Below are positions 1 through 11,440 of a DNA stretch of 64,000 nucleotides, piece by piece; within the stretch, counting starts at the first letter, position 1, and each line of letters starts with the position of its first letter. A program made the translations under genes and the position numbers. The stretch is taken from positions 186,001 through 250,000 of the forward strand of contig NW_013171819.1 of the NCBI RefSeq assembly GCF_000151665.1. Direction: 5' to 3'. This stretch comes from Blastocystis hominis. Its lineage: Eukaryota > Sar > Bigyra > Opalinata > Blastocystidae. A model generated the notes under the pieces. That model ran no database searches and was not told the DNA's origin. It saw only the letters and a program-made list of their open reading frames with translations.

Positions 1-1
1 C

Positions 2-1222
<1,221 letters not shown>

Positions 1223-1325
1223 TCTATCATAGAATGGGAGTTTGTTTGTTTTTAAAGTTTGTTTTTAAAGTGTGTTGGGAAAGAAACAACGCAAGGCAGA
1301 TATTCTTCTAACCACGTCGGCGCGA

Positions 1326-1932
1326 TTACTTCGCCTTGTCCAGAATGATTCCATCGTACGTCTTCTTGAACCACTCCATGGCCTCCTCGCGAGTCACCTT
1401 GTGAGAATAGCCAATGCGGCTGCGCTGAGCCTTACGCTTGCTCACACGGCCACCAGGACGAGCCAGCTGCACGTAGAAATCCATACCGAAGATACCGGTG
1501 TTGGGATCGTACTTGATACCCAGATCAATGTGCTCCTGAATACCAAAACCGAAGTTTCCGGAGTCGGAGAAGTTTCTCTTCACCAGCTCGTACTCCTTCA
1601 CCTTCAGACCACGCTCAAGGATCTCCAGAGCCTTCTCACCACGAATGGTGGCGTGCACAGAGATCTTCTCGTTACGACGGATGGAGAAGGAACGAATGGT
1701 GAAACGGGCTAGAATGTAAGCACCTCCCACTCAAATCTCCCTACCCTTTCCGTAAATGGGCTCCTGACCAGAAATCTGCTGGAGGACACGAGCGGCCTTG
1801 GAGACAGCATCTCCAGATTCACCAACGCAAATGTTGATGACGAGCTTCTCAACTCGGATGTTACGCATGACGTTCGATTTATCGCTCTAAAAAGGCATGA
1901 GCACAGGCAAAAGAAAACAAATTGCGTACCAT
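1326..1932 (-). CDS. RPL11: 60S ribosomal protein L11 (uL5)
   Basis: Cytosolic large-subunit ribosomal protein that contacts 5S rRNA. Motifs read in order include [24 protein letters not shown]-like [33 protein letters not shown] and the C-terminal [13 protein letters not shown]. Exons on the minus strand are 1932-1930, 1886-1745 and 1708-1326. The first exon is just the ATG: a 43-nt intron (GTACGC...TTTTTAG) directly follows it and joins to SDKSNVMRN. The second intron is 36 nt. Length (about 175 aa) is normal for the family. It is convergent with MCM3, about 100 bp between stop codons. Confidence 0.95.
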
Positions 1933-2375
1933 GATTTAGGTGAGAGTATTTGCCTTCAAATATGAGGGAAAGGAATTGTCCACGAACGAATCGTTTATAT
2001 AGGTTATTTTAGATATTCTATATTCTGCCGTGCCTAACAGTTTTGGACTGATTTCAAGCAAAATAAAATTTATCTCGATGTCGTTCAGCGGTAGAACGGA
2101 TAAAAATGCATATCGGAGAGTATCTGTGATTATTAACATAGGAATACTGTTACGTAATCGAACAATTTCCCATGCATGATCTCTTATCACTGATAATTAT
2201 CCACCACTTAAAACACACATTCGCATTTCGGTTGTTGATTTTGAAAAAACCGCGATTATACACACTCATTGTTCCACAGTCATTTCTTCATTTCGAGTCG
2301 ATCGTAGGTTCTTTGCACATTATCTTGTTAACCTTGCCCACACTCGAACATTGCACTTACCAAATCTTGTAGATA
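1933..2375. other. intergenic, no supported gene
   Basis: Between the divergent RPL11 and NECAP genes. Short open frames on both strands show no recognisable domain and no coherent exon set; presumably holds both promoters. Confidence 0.5.
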
Positions 2376-3198
2376 ATGCAGAACGACGATATTTTTGAGC
2401 AAGTCCTTTGTCGTATTCGTAGATGCTACGTTTACAAGATTCCCCCACGAAATACGGGTATGGGATACCGTGCTGCTGGTTGGACGAACCAGATTTGGAT
2501 GGGCTCTCTGACTGTCGTTCTCAGAGGCAAGAGCTGCTTCGTGGAGCTCATTGACGACAACAAGAAGGTGTTTGCTTCTACGATGATTCGTGATGATGGT
2601 CCTTCTGTATGATTTCGGCTAGTGGCACGACTCTGTAGGTGATCGAGCCCGTGCTGGATTCTTCTCGTTACTTCGTGATGAGAATCGAGAAGGATCGCAA
2701 GAAGGCTTACATTGGTGTCGGTTTCCAGGAGCGTTCGGAGGCTCTGGACTTCAAAATTGCTCTGCAGGAGTACAAGAAGTACCTGGATGAGCCCGAGTAC
2801 GAGGATGACAGTGAGGAGCAGGACTACTCTCTGCAGGAGGGAGAGACGCTTCACGTGGAAGTGTCCATCAAGAACAAGAAGGTATTTTGACGTTTGTTCC
2901 GCTTCTAAATCCCAGAGACACAACAAACGCAAGGTCGAAGACGCCATTGATGTTGATGAGAACGGCACCTTGGCTCCTCCTCCAGAGACTGGACGTAGAT
3001 TTACTCTCCCTGTTTCATGTAGGTCGTCGCAGAGCGCGTGGTAGCCGCAGAAAGGCTGCGGAGGAAGAGGAAGACATGATGGCTGCAGCTCCTGCGGCGG
3101 CCCCGAGAGCGGCCCCGATGGCTCCGATGGCCCCAATGGCTCCGATGGCTGCTCCGGCTTCGACTGATTTTGAGTGGGATCGTGTACGGATGGTATGA
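2376..3198 (+). CDS. NECAP-like clathrin adaptor accessory protein
   Basis: Adaptin-ear-binding coat-associated protein acting in clathrin-mediated vesicle formation. The N-terminal PH-like NECAP domain is recognisable: EQVLCRIRRCYVYKIPPR, GYRAAGW, then DSSRYFVMRIEKDRKKAYIGVGF and the FKIALQEYKKYL helix. Exons are 2376-2606, 2639-2881, 2916-2994 and 3023-3198, with introns of 32, 34 and 28 nt. The tail is acidic (EEEED), then an Ala/Pro/Met repeat (APMAPMAPM), ending FEWDRVRMV; the acidic DFEW stretch could be an adaptor-binding WxxF-like peptide but is not a clean match. A TTGTTTGTT motif lies near 3240. Confidence 0.85.
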
Positions 3199-3427
3199 GG
3201 TGTAGTTTCTTCAATTTCTAAGGAAGTGTTTCTTTGTAGTGTTGTTTGTTCGAAAAAGAGAGAGTGAGGATTGGGAGGGTATTGTGTTCCTCGCGTAAGA
3301 GTGCTTTTAATTGGAGAGAATGAAAGTTGGAGATGAGTTACGGGCATTCAATGTAAAAATAGGACGATTCTTCGATAGAACGTTATGCTTGTTCTCTAGG
3401 ACCAGTTATATATTTGTACTTTATCAA

Positions 3428-5786
3428 ATGTCTGGGCGGACTAGTGTATCTTCAATACCTCAGAAGTTTTCAGTGACTCTCCCTAACACGGAAGATGCGT
3501 CTACTAATTCCGTTGGGCACATGTATTTTTGATGACTCCTAGGGAGCGATTCATCGTCATCCTCTTGCTGTTGATCACTTAGAAAAGTCGTACAGTCCCG
3601 AAGTAAACACTCTCCTGGATAACTTTTTGTTTGCATTTCAAATAGTGGGATAACCGAGCAGACATGCCTACAACCTAGACCCCCAAGCCAATTTTGTGGG
3701 ATGGAGACCCATAGTCGATGGAGTAGCTCAACCCTACACATTTTTAAAGTACGTATTCTGACCTATCTGCTCAGACGCAGTTACGAGGAGTCTAAGAAGC
3801 GTATTGAGGCCTACAGCCGTGCTATTGCCAAGTATGATTTCCTCTCTCAGACCGGTGGCTATGAGAAGCGAGCGGACGGTTCCCCGGTATGTTTACCACG
3901 TATTCTGCTCATTATTCAGATCCAAACCATGGGGCATTTCATGAAGAACTCGATGCCTCTGCTTCTCTCCCAATTCGCTGTCTGGCGTCTCAACGGCACC
4001 GTCGTGCCTCTCTACGACACGTTAGGCATCGAAGCCATCACGTAATGATTTCCCCTCTCTCCTCCCCTCAGCCACGTTTGCTGCGAAGCCGAGCTCAAGA
4101 CCGTTCTCTGCAGCCCGGCCTCCGCCGCCCTCCTCCTCCGCAGCATCCCCGACAGTCCCAACCAATTCTCCACGCTCCGCTCCCTCATTATCGTACCCAT
4201 TCCCGCGGTTTTCGACCCAGGCCGATGGCCCGATCACTGCGGAGCTGCAATCGCTCGCGGCGTCCTGCTCGATCTCTCTGTTCTCGTTCGAGGAGCTTCT
4301 ATCAGAAGGCGCGTCGCTTCCGGACCCTCCGATCCCCGCGGTGAGCGGTTCGGACGTGTGCATGATCTGCTACACGTCGGGAACGACGGGTGCGCCGAAG
4401 GGCGCGCTGATCACGCACGCGAATCTGGTGTCTGTGGGCGCGGTGTGCAAAGCGTACATCGACGAGATGAGCCATTTCGGGCGGAACGACTACTACATTT
4501 CGTACCTGCCGATGGCGCACGTGTTCGAGCATTTCATGCAGACCGCCTGCATCGCCGACGGCATGGGCATCGGGTTCTCCTCGGGCGACACGCGGCACAT
4601 CGTCGACGATTTCAAGGCGCTGCGGCCCTCCGTGTTCGCGTCCGTCCCGCGGGTTTTGGAGCGACTCATCGGGAAGGTGAAGGAGGCGGTGGCGGAGAAG
4701 AACGTGTTCGTCCGCTCGCTCTTCCACATGGCGTTCAGCGCGAAGAAATCGCGCATTCTGCAGAGTAACACCAACCAGTGTCCGCTGTGGGACTCCCTCG
4801 TTTTTAAGCCCGTGCTCGCGCAGATCGGGCTCGACAATGTCCGCGCCATGGTCACTGGCTCCGCTCCCATCACCGCCGAGAACCTTCTCTTCCTCCGCGT
4901 TCTCTTCCTGTACTTTTTCTTTCTTTCTTTCTCGCGCGCTCACCGCGTAGAACGAACGTCCTGCAGGGACTGGGCGCCACGGAGACGAGCGGCGGCGCGT
5001 GCGTGTCGCTGCCCACCGACTTCAACACGTTCGACCACTGCGGCAGTCCGATCCGCTGCATGGAGGCCAAGCTGGTGTCGGTCCCGGAGATGGGCTATTT
5101 GGTGACGGACACGGTGCACGGCCGCGTGGTGGACAGCAGCGGCGCGGTGCAGGCGGAGGGAATCCCCTGCGAGGGCCGCGGCGAGGCGTGCTTCCGCGGC
5201 CTGAACGTGATCAAGGGGTACTACCGACGGCCCGAGATCAACGCGGTGACGTTCGACGCGGAGGGCTGGTACCACAGCGGCGACATCGCGATCTGGAACC
5301 AGTACGGCGGCCTGCAGATCGTGGACCGGAAGAAGGACATCTTCAAGCTCTCGCAGGGCGAGTACATCTCTCCGGATAAAGTGACCGGCGTGTATCTGGG
5401 CTGTCCGCTCGTGGGGAATCTCTACGTGTACGGAGACAGCTATCAGTCGTATCTGGTGGCCGTGGTGGTGCCCAGCGAGGAGCATCTGCGCGCGGCGCTG
5501 AGGGAGCGCGGGATGGGCGAGCTGGAGGGACGGAGCTTCGCGGAGCTGTGCAGCGAGCCCGCGGTGAAGGCGGTGGTGTTCGAGGAGATGGGGAAGGTCG
5601 CGGACGCGTCGAAGCTGTGCGGGTTTGAGAAGGTGAAGAACATCTTTTTGGACTGTGAGCACTGGACCATCGAGAATGGAATGCTCACGCCCACGATGAA
5701 GCTGAAGCGGCTGGCGTCTCGCACCAAGTATAAGGAGGTGATTGAGGCTTTGTACAAGGAAGGGGTGTATAATCCGAAGGCGAAGT
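3428..5786 (+). CDS. long-chain acyl-CoA synthetase (AMP-forming)
   Basis: Activates long-chain fatty acids to acyl-CoA. The ATP/AMP signature is YTSGTTGAPKG, followed by YLPMAHVFEH, GATETSGG (A5), GWYHSGDI (A7), IVDRKKDIFKLSQGEYISP (A8) and NGMLTPTMKLKR near the C-terminus. Exons: 3428-3511, 3543-3628, 3662-3748, 3775-3886, 3920-4041, 4072-4192, 4221-4909 and from 4951; seven introns of 26-41 nt, and the summed exon lengths keep one frame. Family homology stops at ...YNPKAK (codon 5783-5785). The genomic frame runs on to a TAG at 5839, but a T at 5786 lies 4 nt before TGTTTGTT (5791-5798), so I infer that polyadenylation makes the stop (U plus AA). If that is wrong the protein is 17 residues longer. 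Confidence 0.92.
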
Positions 5787-5790
5787 GGAT

Positions 5791-5798
5791 TGTTTGTT
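5791..5798 (+). promoter_or_regulatory. TGTTTGTT 3'-end motif
   Basis: Exact TGTTTGTT, known in Blastocystis to sit just downstream of polyadenylation sites. Its position overlaps the last codons of the acyl-CoA synthetase frame, implying cleavage at about 5786. Confidence 0.6.
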
Positions 5799-5839
5799 GG
5801 AGAAAGGTTGGGAGAGGAATGGAGAGGGTGAGAGGGTAG

Positions 5840-6403
5840 TTATCTATGAGTATTCGATTGATGGAGTCGAAAAAAGAAAGGGCAGATTCACCCAATCGTT
5901 TACAGAGCGTTTGCAATAATAGGTATTTGTGAATAGGAATGAAAGCAGTGATGATATTGTTGGATCGATTAATTGCAAATAACGCGTTAAGAAGCAAAAG
6001 AATAATGATATGAATGAGGGTGATCCATTCCTTAATGATCCTGAATTTTAGATATGTATTCTAATTGCACACTACATGTTGGCTACCTGGATCCTATTTT
6101 TGTCTATTGAGATTTATAGTTATTTTTTATGGTATATAACATGCATAATAAAGAGACAATGTTTTCAGGTATCTAGAGAGGGAATTCTGGGATGGGTAAA
6201 TGTTCACACATGCACTGTCGATGAACTGAACGATAAGATTGAGCACAACCAAAATATAATCCAAGATGCTTGGAGATCTGTATCTTTTGCGAGGAGGATA
6301 TTAGCAAAAAATAGCTCAATTTCGAAAATGCATAGCAAGATTTCAAGCAGACATGCGAGCCAGCGAATGAATGCAACGATTTATTTTCGTCCGAGTTGTA
6401 ATT
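5840..6403. other. no supported gene
   Basis: AT-richer DNA after the acyl-CoA synthetase. A plus-strand frame at 6076-6405 has no recognised domain; it might be an upstream exon of the next entry. Confidence 0.4.
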
Positions 6404-6707
6404 AGCAGTATGCAATTATCTCTATGACGATTATGATGATGCGCTGAACATTCGAATCGAGCTCTTGAAGGATAGGTCAAAGATGTCTTCGTACCCCACT
6501 TGGATGAATTGTTACGCCAAATACCTTCTTGCAGTGCTCAGTATAGATCCCAAAGAAATATGCGTAGAAACAACGAAAATGATCTTGAAGAAGTTCCCTC
6601 GAAGCTTGGATATCATTTTTGTTTTCGTTACTGTCGAATATCTATTTTTTGATCCCAAGGACTTCTTATTCCTCATCGATATGGTGATCGAATACATTGT
6701 TGAGTGA
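6404..6707 (+). CDS. hypothetical helical fragment, TPR-like
   Basis: An open exon begins after an AG acceptor at about 6403 and reads through to TGA at 6705-6707. It encodes about 100 residues with a helical, aromatic/Ala pattern (LYDDYDDALNIR, NCYAKYLLAVLSIDP) that resembles tetratricopeptide helices. I cannot identify a start codon or the rest of the gene, and I do not assign a function. It may be a decayed gene or one exon of a larger one. Confidence 0.25.
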
Positions 6708-7371
6708 GGAAATTGGAGGAAATGGAACAGTCGGACCCATTTCCTCGTGTTGTTTCCTGTTTGGTTCTGTGATAACGAGATGGGATTGAGACCCTATTCG
6801 AAAAGGTGAGGATTGTCCAGTGAATTGATTTGTTGGGTTATCCCAGAATTCGAGAAGACGTTAAAGCTCCATCCAGTACACTTGGTGGTAAATACAATCA
6901 GAGGAATGAAGTGTTAGCGAAGTCATTATGAACCAAAGCTTTTTATGATGGCGGCGAATTGGTAAAAGCGACCAAGTTATGTGATGAATGCATCGAACAA
7001 TCAACAGATTTTCGTATGCTTATCAGTCAAAGGCGACGGGAATGCGTAATCTTGATCGTATTTATTTCTGGTCGAATCGCTGGTGTCGAAGTATATTAAA
7101 GCAACCCCTATTTCATTAGATGGCACATATTAGTACCATGAACTTCACTAAAAACGTTTGCTCCTAACGATATCCATTTGTATCAAGAAACTATAAACGT
7201 TAACTTTTTTCGGAAGACGGAATAGTGTTATCTATGAACGGAATATCACACTATTGAAACAGATTTCAAAGTCATTAGTCTTCTTCCATTCAGTGAACCT
7301 CCCCCTATTGATCTATACCAATGTTTGAGTCAAACAAAGCACAACGCATTCTATAGATTTCAATAAACAAA
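6708..7371. other. no supported gene
   Basis: No coherent open frame on either strand and no repeats noticed between the TPR-like fragment and NDUFB9. Confidence 0.4.
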
Positions 7372-7942
7372 TTAAAAGCCGAAGATTCTCTTTCCAAGGA
7401 AATCCACCAAGATAGGATCATCATTAGGTCTCCAATTGTAGGGAGTACCATCGGGATGGATCGGAACAACACTCTCTTCGACTTCCTTGGGAACACCGTG
7501 AGGATATACCACCTAGACATCACTGGCTTTAAGAAGCAATCTCACATTCAATGGAGGAGGAGCATTACGCATGTACGTAGCTCCACCGGGATACCAGGAC
7601 TCTAAACGTAAGCAAACACAACAATCAAAATGACTTACGAACATACGGATCGGGGTGTGCCATACTCTCATACTCCTTGAGTCCAGCTTCCAAAAGAGCT
7701 TTTGCCTCCCTACCTATTAGCAAACACCATCTACTAATCTACGGAGAGTTAGGATCTAAACTTGCATTATCGCGGAATCGCTTTCTCAGCTCTGTTGCTT
7801 TTTCCATGAAAATATCGCGATCTGTGCTCCACGACATCAAACACTTCAGGCTGTGCTTATAGAGGCGACACACCTGCTGCTGATGAGTAAGGACCTCCTT
7901 CTTAATATAGGGAGCAACGGCAGACAAGAAATGGCTGTTCAT
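7372..7942 (-). CDS. NDUFB9: complex I subunit NDUFB9 (LYR-motif protein)
   Basis: Accessory LYR-family subunit of mitochondrial NADH:ubiquinone oxidoreductase. THQQQVCRLYKHSLKCLMSW contains the LYK/LYR motif in its usual setting; AHPDPY, SWYPGGATYMRNAPPPLN and a WRP-containing C-terminus follow the family order. Minus-strand exons are 7942-7743, 7709-7639, 7601-7546 and 7512-7372; introns are 33, 37 and 33 nt, and exon lengths sum to 156 codons. The start is taken at MNSHFLSAVAP; the frame also has a methionine at 8020. Retention of a complex I subunit fits Blastocystis, whose mitochondrion-related organelle keeps complex I. Confidence 0.85.
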
Positions 7943-9307
7943 ATCTGTTTTTATACCGAAAATGGAGAAAGAATAGGTTCCAGAGAATCCCGTAAAATCT
8001 ATTAAAAACCGCGGTTTCATGGAGAAAGCCTTTCTATTGATATTTCAAATAATAATATATGCAACAGTTGTGTAGCAATTACGCTGTAATAGACTATACA
8101 TATATGTGAAGTGAGTAGTCAGTGGTTTCTTGAATAACTTACATAATTTGTATATATATCAGCAGCAATATGAATATATGGCTTGTACAAAGTGATTGAG
8201 TATGGGAGAAAATTGCTGATAGAAATGTGTATAATAGCTCCGAAATAGTAGGGAAGAATGGCGCTAACCGAATGTTCCATAATTATTATTGTCATAGAAT
8301 TACAAAAAGATAATATTTCTATCATGATAATAGGCATGAGGTTGGTTGTGGAAAATACCTAAATAACACGAATGAGTAATAGGGAGAACAAAATTGACAA
8401 AGAATCGGAAAGAACGACAAAGAGGGAACGGAAAAGCATACCAGGAATATGTATGGAATAGGGTAAGCGAATATCATGAAACACCCTAATCTGTTTAACG
8501 ATTAAAGGAATATGCACCACTGTTTTTAGAACAACTTGACAATTCAAGAATAACACAAATCCTTAATAATATATTTTGCAATATATGGATGTATACATAT
8601 TAAAGCATCGATACGTCAGCACACATAGGAATGAACGGATAACAACGCACATTGTTTTCTTTTGGATTTCTATTTTGAAATACACTTCTACTCATGCAAT
8701 GTTGTATTACATTCCATTTCGTTAAAGTCGACATCACTAACTCTAAGGTACAGCAAAACCAGTTCATATCAATCATCCGATTGTATCAAAACCAAATGGT
8801 ATTAAAATATTTCTTAGAAAACAATAAATGTGAGATAACGATCATAATAATACACATCAAGCTTATTATATCCATAAAAAGGAGGAATGATAGGATTGGA
8901 ATAATACTCATAAAATGTGTTATTAAGCGGTTATTGTGATTTTCAACGAAAAAACGAACACCCTATTTGATTAAGTACTTACAATAGTTAATGATTGTGA
9001 TAATGAAAAATCGGCTTTAGAGAGATAGGTAATTTAATGTACAAATATAAAATGCAGTAGAAAACAAATGAGTTTAAAACAAAACTGCAATTAATCAACA
9101 TGCTCCCAATCATTAGATGATTAATCAGTGAATCAAGTCGATCTCAAAGAATTACTCTTTGATTGGGACAAGATCAGCTAGAATAGAAGAAACATCTATG
9201 AATCAAATGCAATCAATCAAACTATACTCGAAATTGATTTCGTTTGAACAAATTCAAATGACTTAGGTAGATTGACAGTTTGAAGAGTTGGAATATCTAT
9301 ATTTTAT
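7943..9307. other. AT-rich stretch, possible membrane-protein exons
   Basis: Very AT-rich. On the minus strand two hydrophobic frames (8556-8359 and 8337-8119) could be exons of a membrane protein: an intron-like end TTATTTAG precedes the second. I could not join them confidently or recognise a family. 8560-9300 shows nothing supportable. Confidence 0.25.
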
Positions 9308-10685
9308 TTACGCTTTTATATTCTTATTACTCTCTAAAGTCACTACACGAGGCAGTTTGAAACTGGTCCATTTCGCATTGATAGATGTCAGATTTGGAAG
9401 ATCTATAAAGTAAATCATTTCGAATCAATTCATTATTACTTCGCATTGTCAAGGAACATGATTCATCACCTTCTGTTCCTCGAAGTGCATAACAACCAAG
9501 ATCAATGGATTGTAATGATGGAAGATCTACATCAATCATTTCATTCAAATTCATTCAATACTTTCGATTATTGTTGATGTAGAAATATCAAATGTCCATT
9601 CGCCTAATGTAATGGATTGTAGCTTTGGAAGATCTAATCATTCAAAAATACAATACTTTAGCAATACCTCGAATCACAAATGAACTATTGTAGAAATTGT
9701 ATGATACATTTTCAGCATCACCAATTTTTATAGATAGTAATTGTGGTAGATTCTTCAATTCAAAGGCTCCAGCAAAATCACTGAAACTATATTCACCTAT
9801 TTGAATCGATTCCAATGATTCACAATTCAATATATGGAATGATTTCGATTTATCATCCCCAGCACTATTCTTATTCTGAGTAAATGAATTCTGACCTATT
9901 TTGATAGTTTTCAATCGATTCAATCCATCGATTTTGAATGTTTTCACTGATTCAAAACCATCATTCCCGATTTCGATTGATTCCAAATTATACAACAATG
10001 AAACATCCCAATCAACCAATACACAATTGTCACTTAGTTTCAAATGTTTCGTTCCGATATTCAGTGGTTTGCTGCCATCGCCTTCATATTTTTCATCAGT
10101 ATCACATTCAATTCCATTACACCATTCACATTCTTTTACAAACTCGCCTTTTCGATCATACACTTTTCCACTTCCAAATCGCTTATCATCACACCAATAT
10201 CCTTCATATTCAATACATCCATTATTATGATAACTCGTTCCATATCCAAATCGTTTCCAATTGATCATTATGCTTTTGTACACCAAGAATCCATCATCAT
10301 CATACATTTCACCATATCCAAATGGAATTCCAATTTTACCTTCTTTTTCTTTTTCTGTTAATACCAATCCTTCAAATCGACTTCCATGATCCAAGTCAAC
10401 AACTCCTTTTTCTACTATGGATTGTTCTTCATTATACGAAATATCACCAATTTGATGATTTCCAATCACTTTCAACACTTTCTGCTCATTGAGGACAAAT
10501 GCATGATTCAGGAATACTCCATTATTGAACTGCAATACTACACATTCTCTGGTACTCAAAATGAGTGAAATCCAACCATTTGGTTTCATTTCTTTACCCA
10601 AACATCCCTGCACATTTTGAATCATAGAACTATCAATATGATAGTTAGTAATAGCAGAATTAACAAAATCAACAATGCTTTGCAT
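9308..10685 (-). CDS. MORN plus leucine-rich-repeat protein
   Basis: A 423-residue protein. The middle has MORN-type repeats (FGYGEMYDDDGF, FGYGTSYHNNGCIEYEG, FGSGKVYDRKGEF), and the C-terminal half has BspA-like leucine-rich units of the form LPxLxSIxIGxxxF. Exons on the minus strand are 10685-9668, 9633-9562, 9526-9440 and 9402-9308; introns are 34, 35 and 37 nt. Each intron falls at the same place in the repeat, just before DLP/NLP, so repeat units and exons correspond. Both repeat types mediate protein or membrane contacts; no catalytic domain is seen. No signal peptide, so probably cytoplasmic. Confidence 0.75.
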
Positions 10686-11440
10686 CGAAAATTAAAAAAA
10701 ATAAGGAAAAAGAATAATATATAGCAATACTTTGTTTTTTTATTTAATTTGATTCTTTTCTTCTATTATTATCACAACCCAGATTGGTTTAGCTGTAATT
10801 GTTTCAATCCTTAATGTAATCGATATGAAGAAAGAAAATAAGGTTGAAATAAAGCAAGAACTGAAGTGATTATGCTTGTTTCAAAGGTAAACTCAGAAAT
10901 GTGCTACACAGGACGAATCACTAGATTGTGAATGATTGAATTGAAATTATCGAGGGAATGAACGGGATTGAGCTGGTTGATCTCATACCATATTTATTTG
11001 CTTTTAAGGATGGATGCTTGTTTCTCTCAAAGTGAATGGAATCATTGTCTTGTTATGATTTGTGTGTATTAAGTGGGAACCTATTCATTTGAATGGAAAT
11101 GGTATTGTAAACATTGTATTTCTTTAGGAGATCATAAACAGAATGAATCATTCCATGCTTTTCGATGGTATAAAGAACAATTTGTTCTGTATAGAACAGT
11201 CACAGTAAGTATAGTATGATTATACGTATTATTGCTCATTTTTTGCATAATGCATGCGTTTCTTAAGTTGTATCGTATTTGTTTTGTTAGGCAGAAAAGT
11301 TCTGTTAATCCATTATCAAACGATCTGTGCAGAGTAACAACAACCCTCTCTCTTCTCGTCTACCACATATTCTCTCGCTTGTTCCCTTTCGCTCTCAAGT
11401 ATTTCAATAAACAAATCAACAAAATTGACATTACTCTCGA
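10686..11440. other. no supported gene
   Basis: AT-rich spacer. A roughly 45-codon plus-strand frame near 11085-11220 contains WYCKHC and WYKEQF but no start or context; treated as chance or a fragment. Confidence 0.35.

Noticed and set aside
2075-2105. TTCAGCGGTAGAACGG, like a tRNA D-arm
   Set aside because: No T-arm or anticodon stem at the expected distances on either strand.
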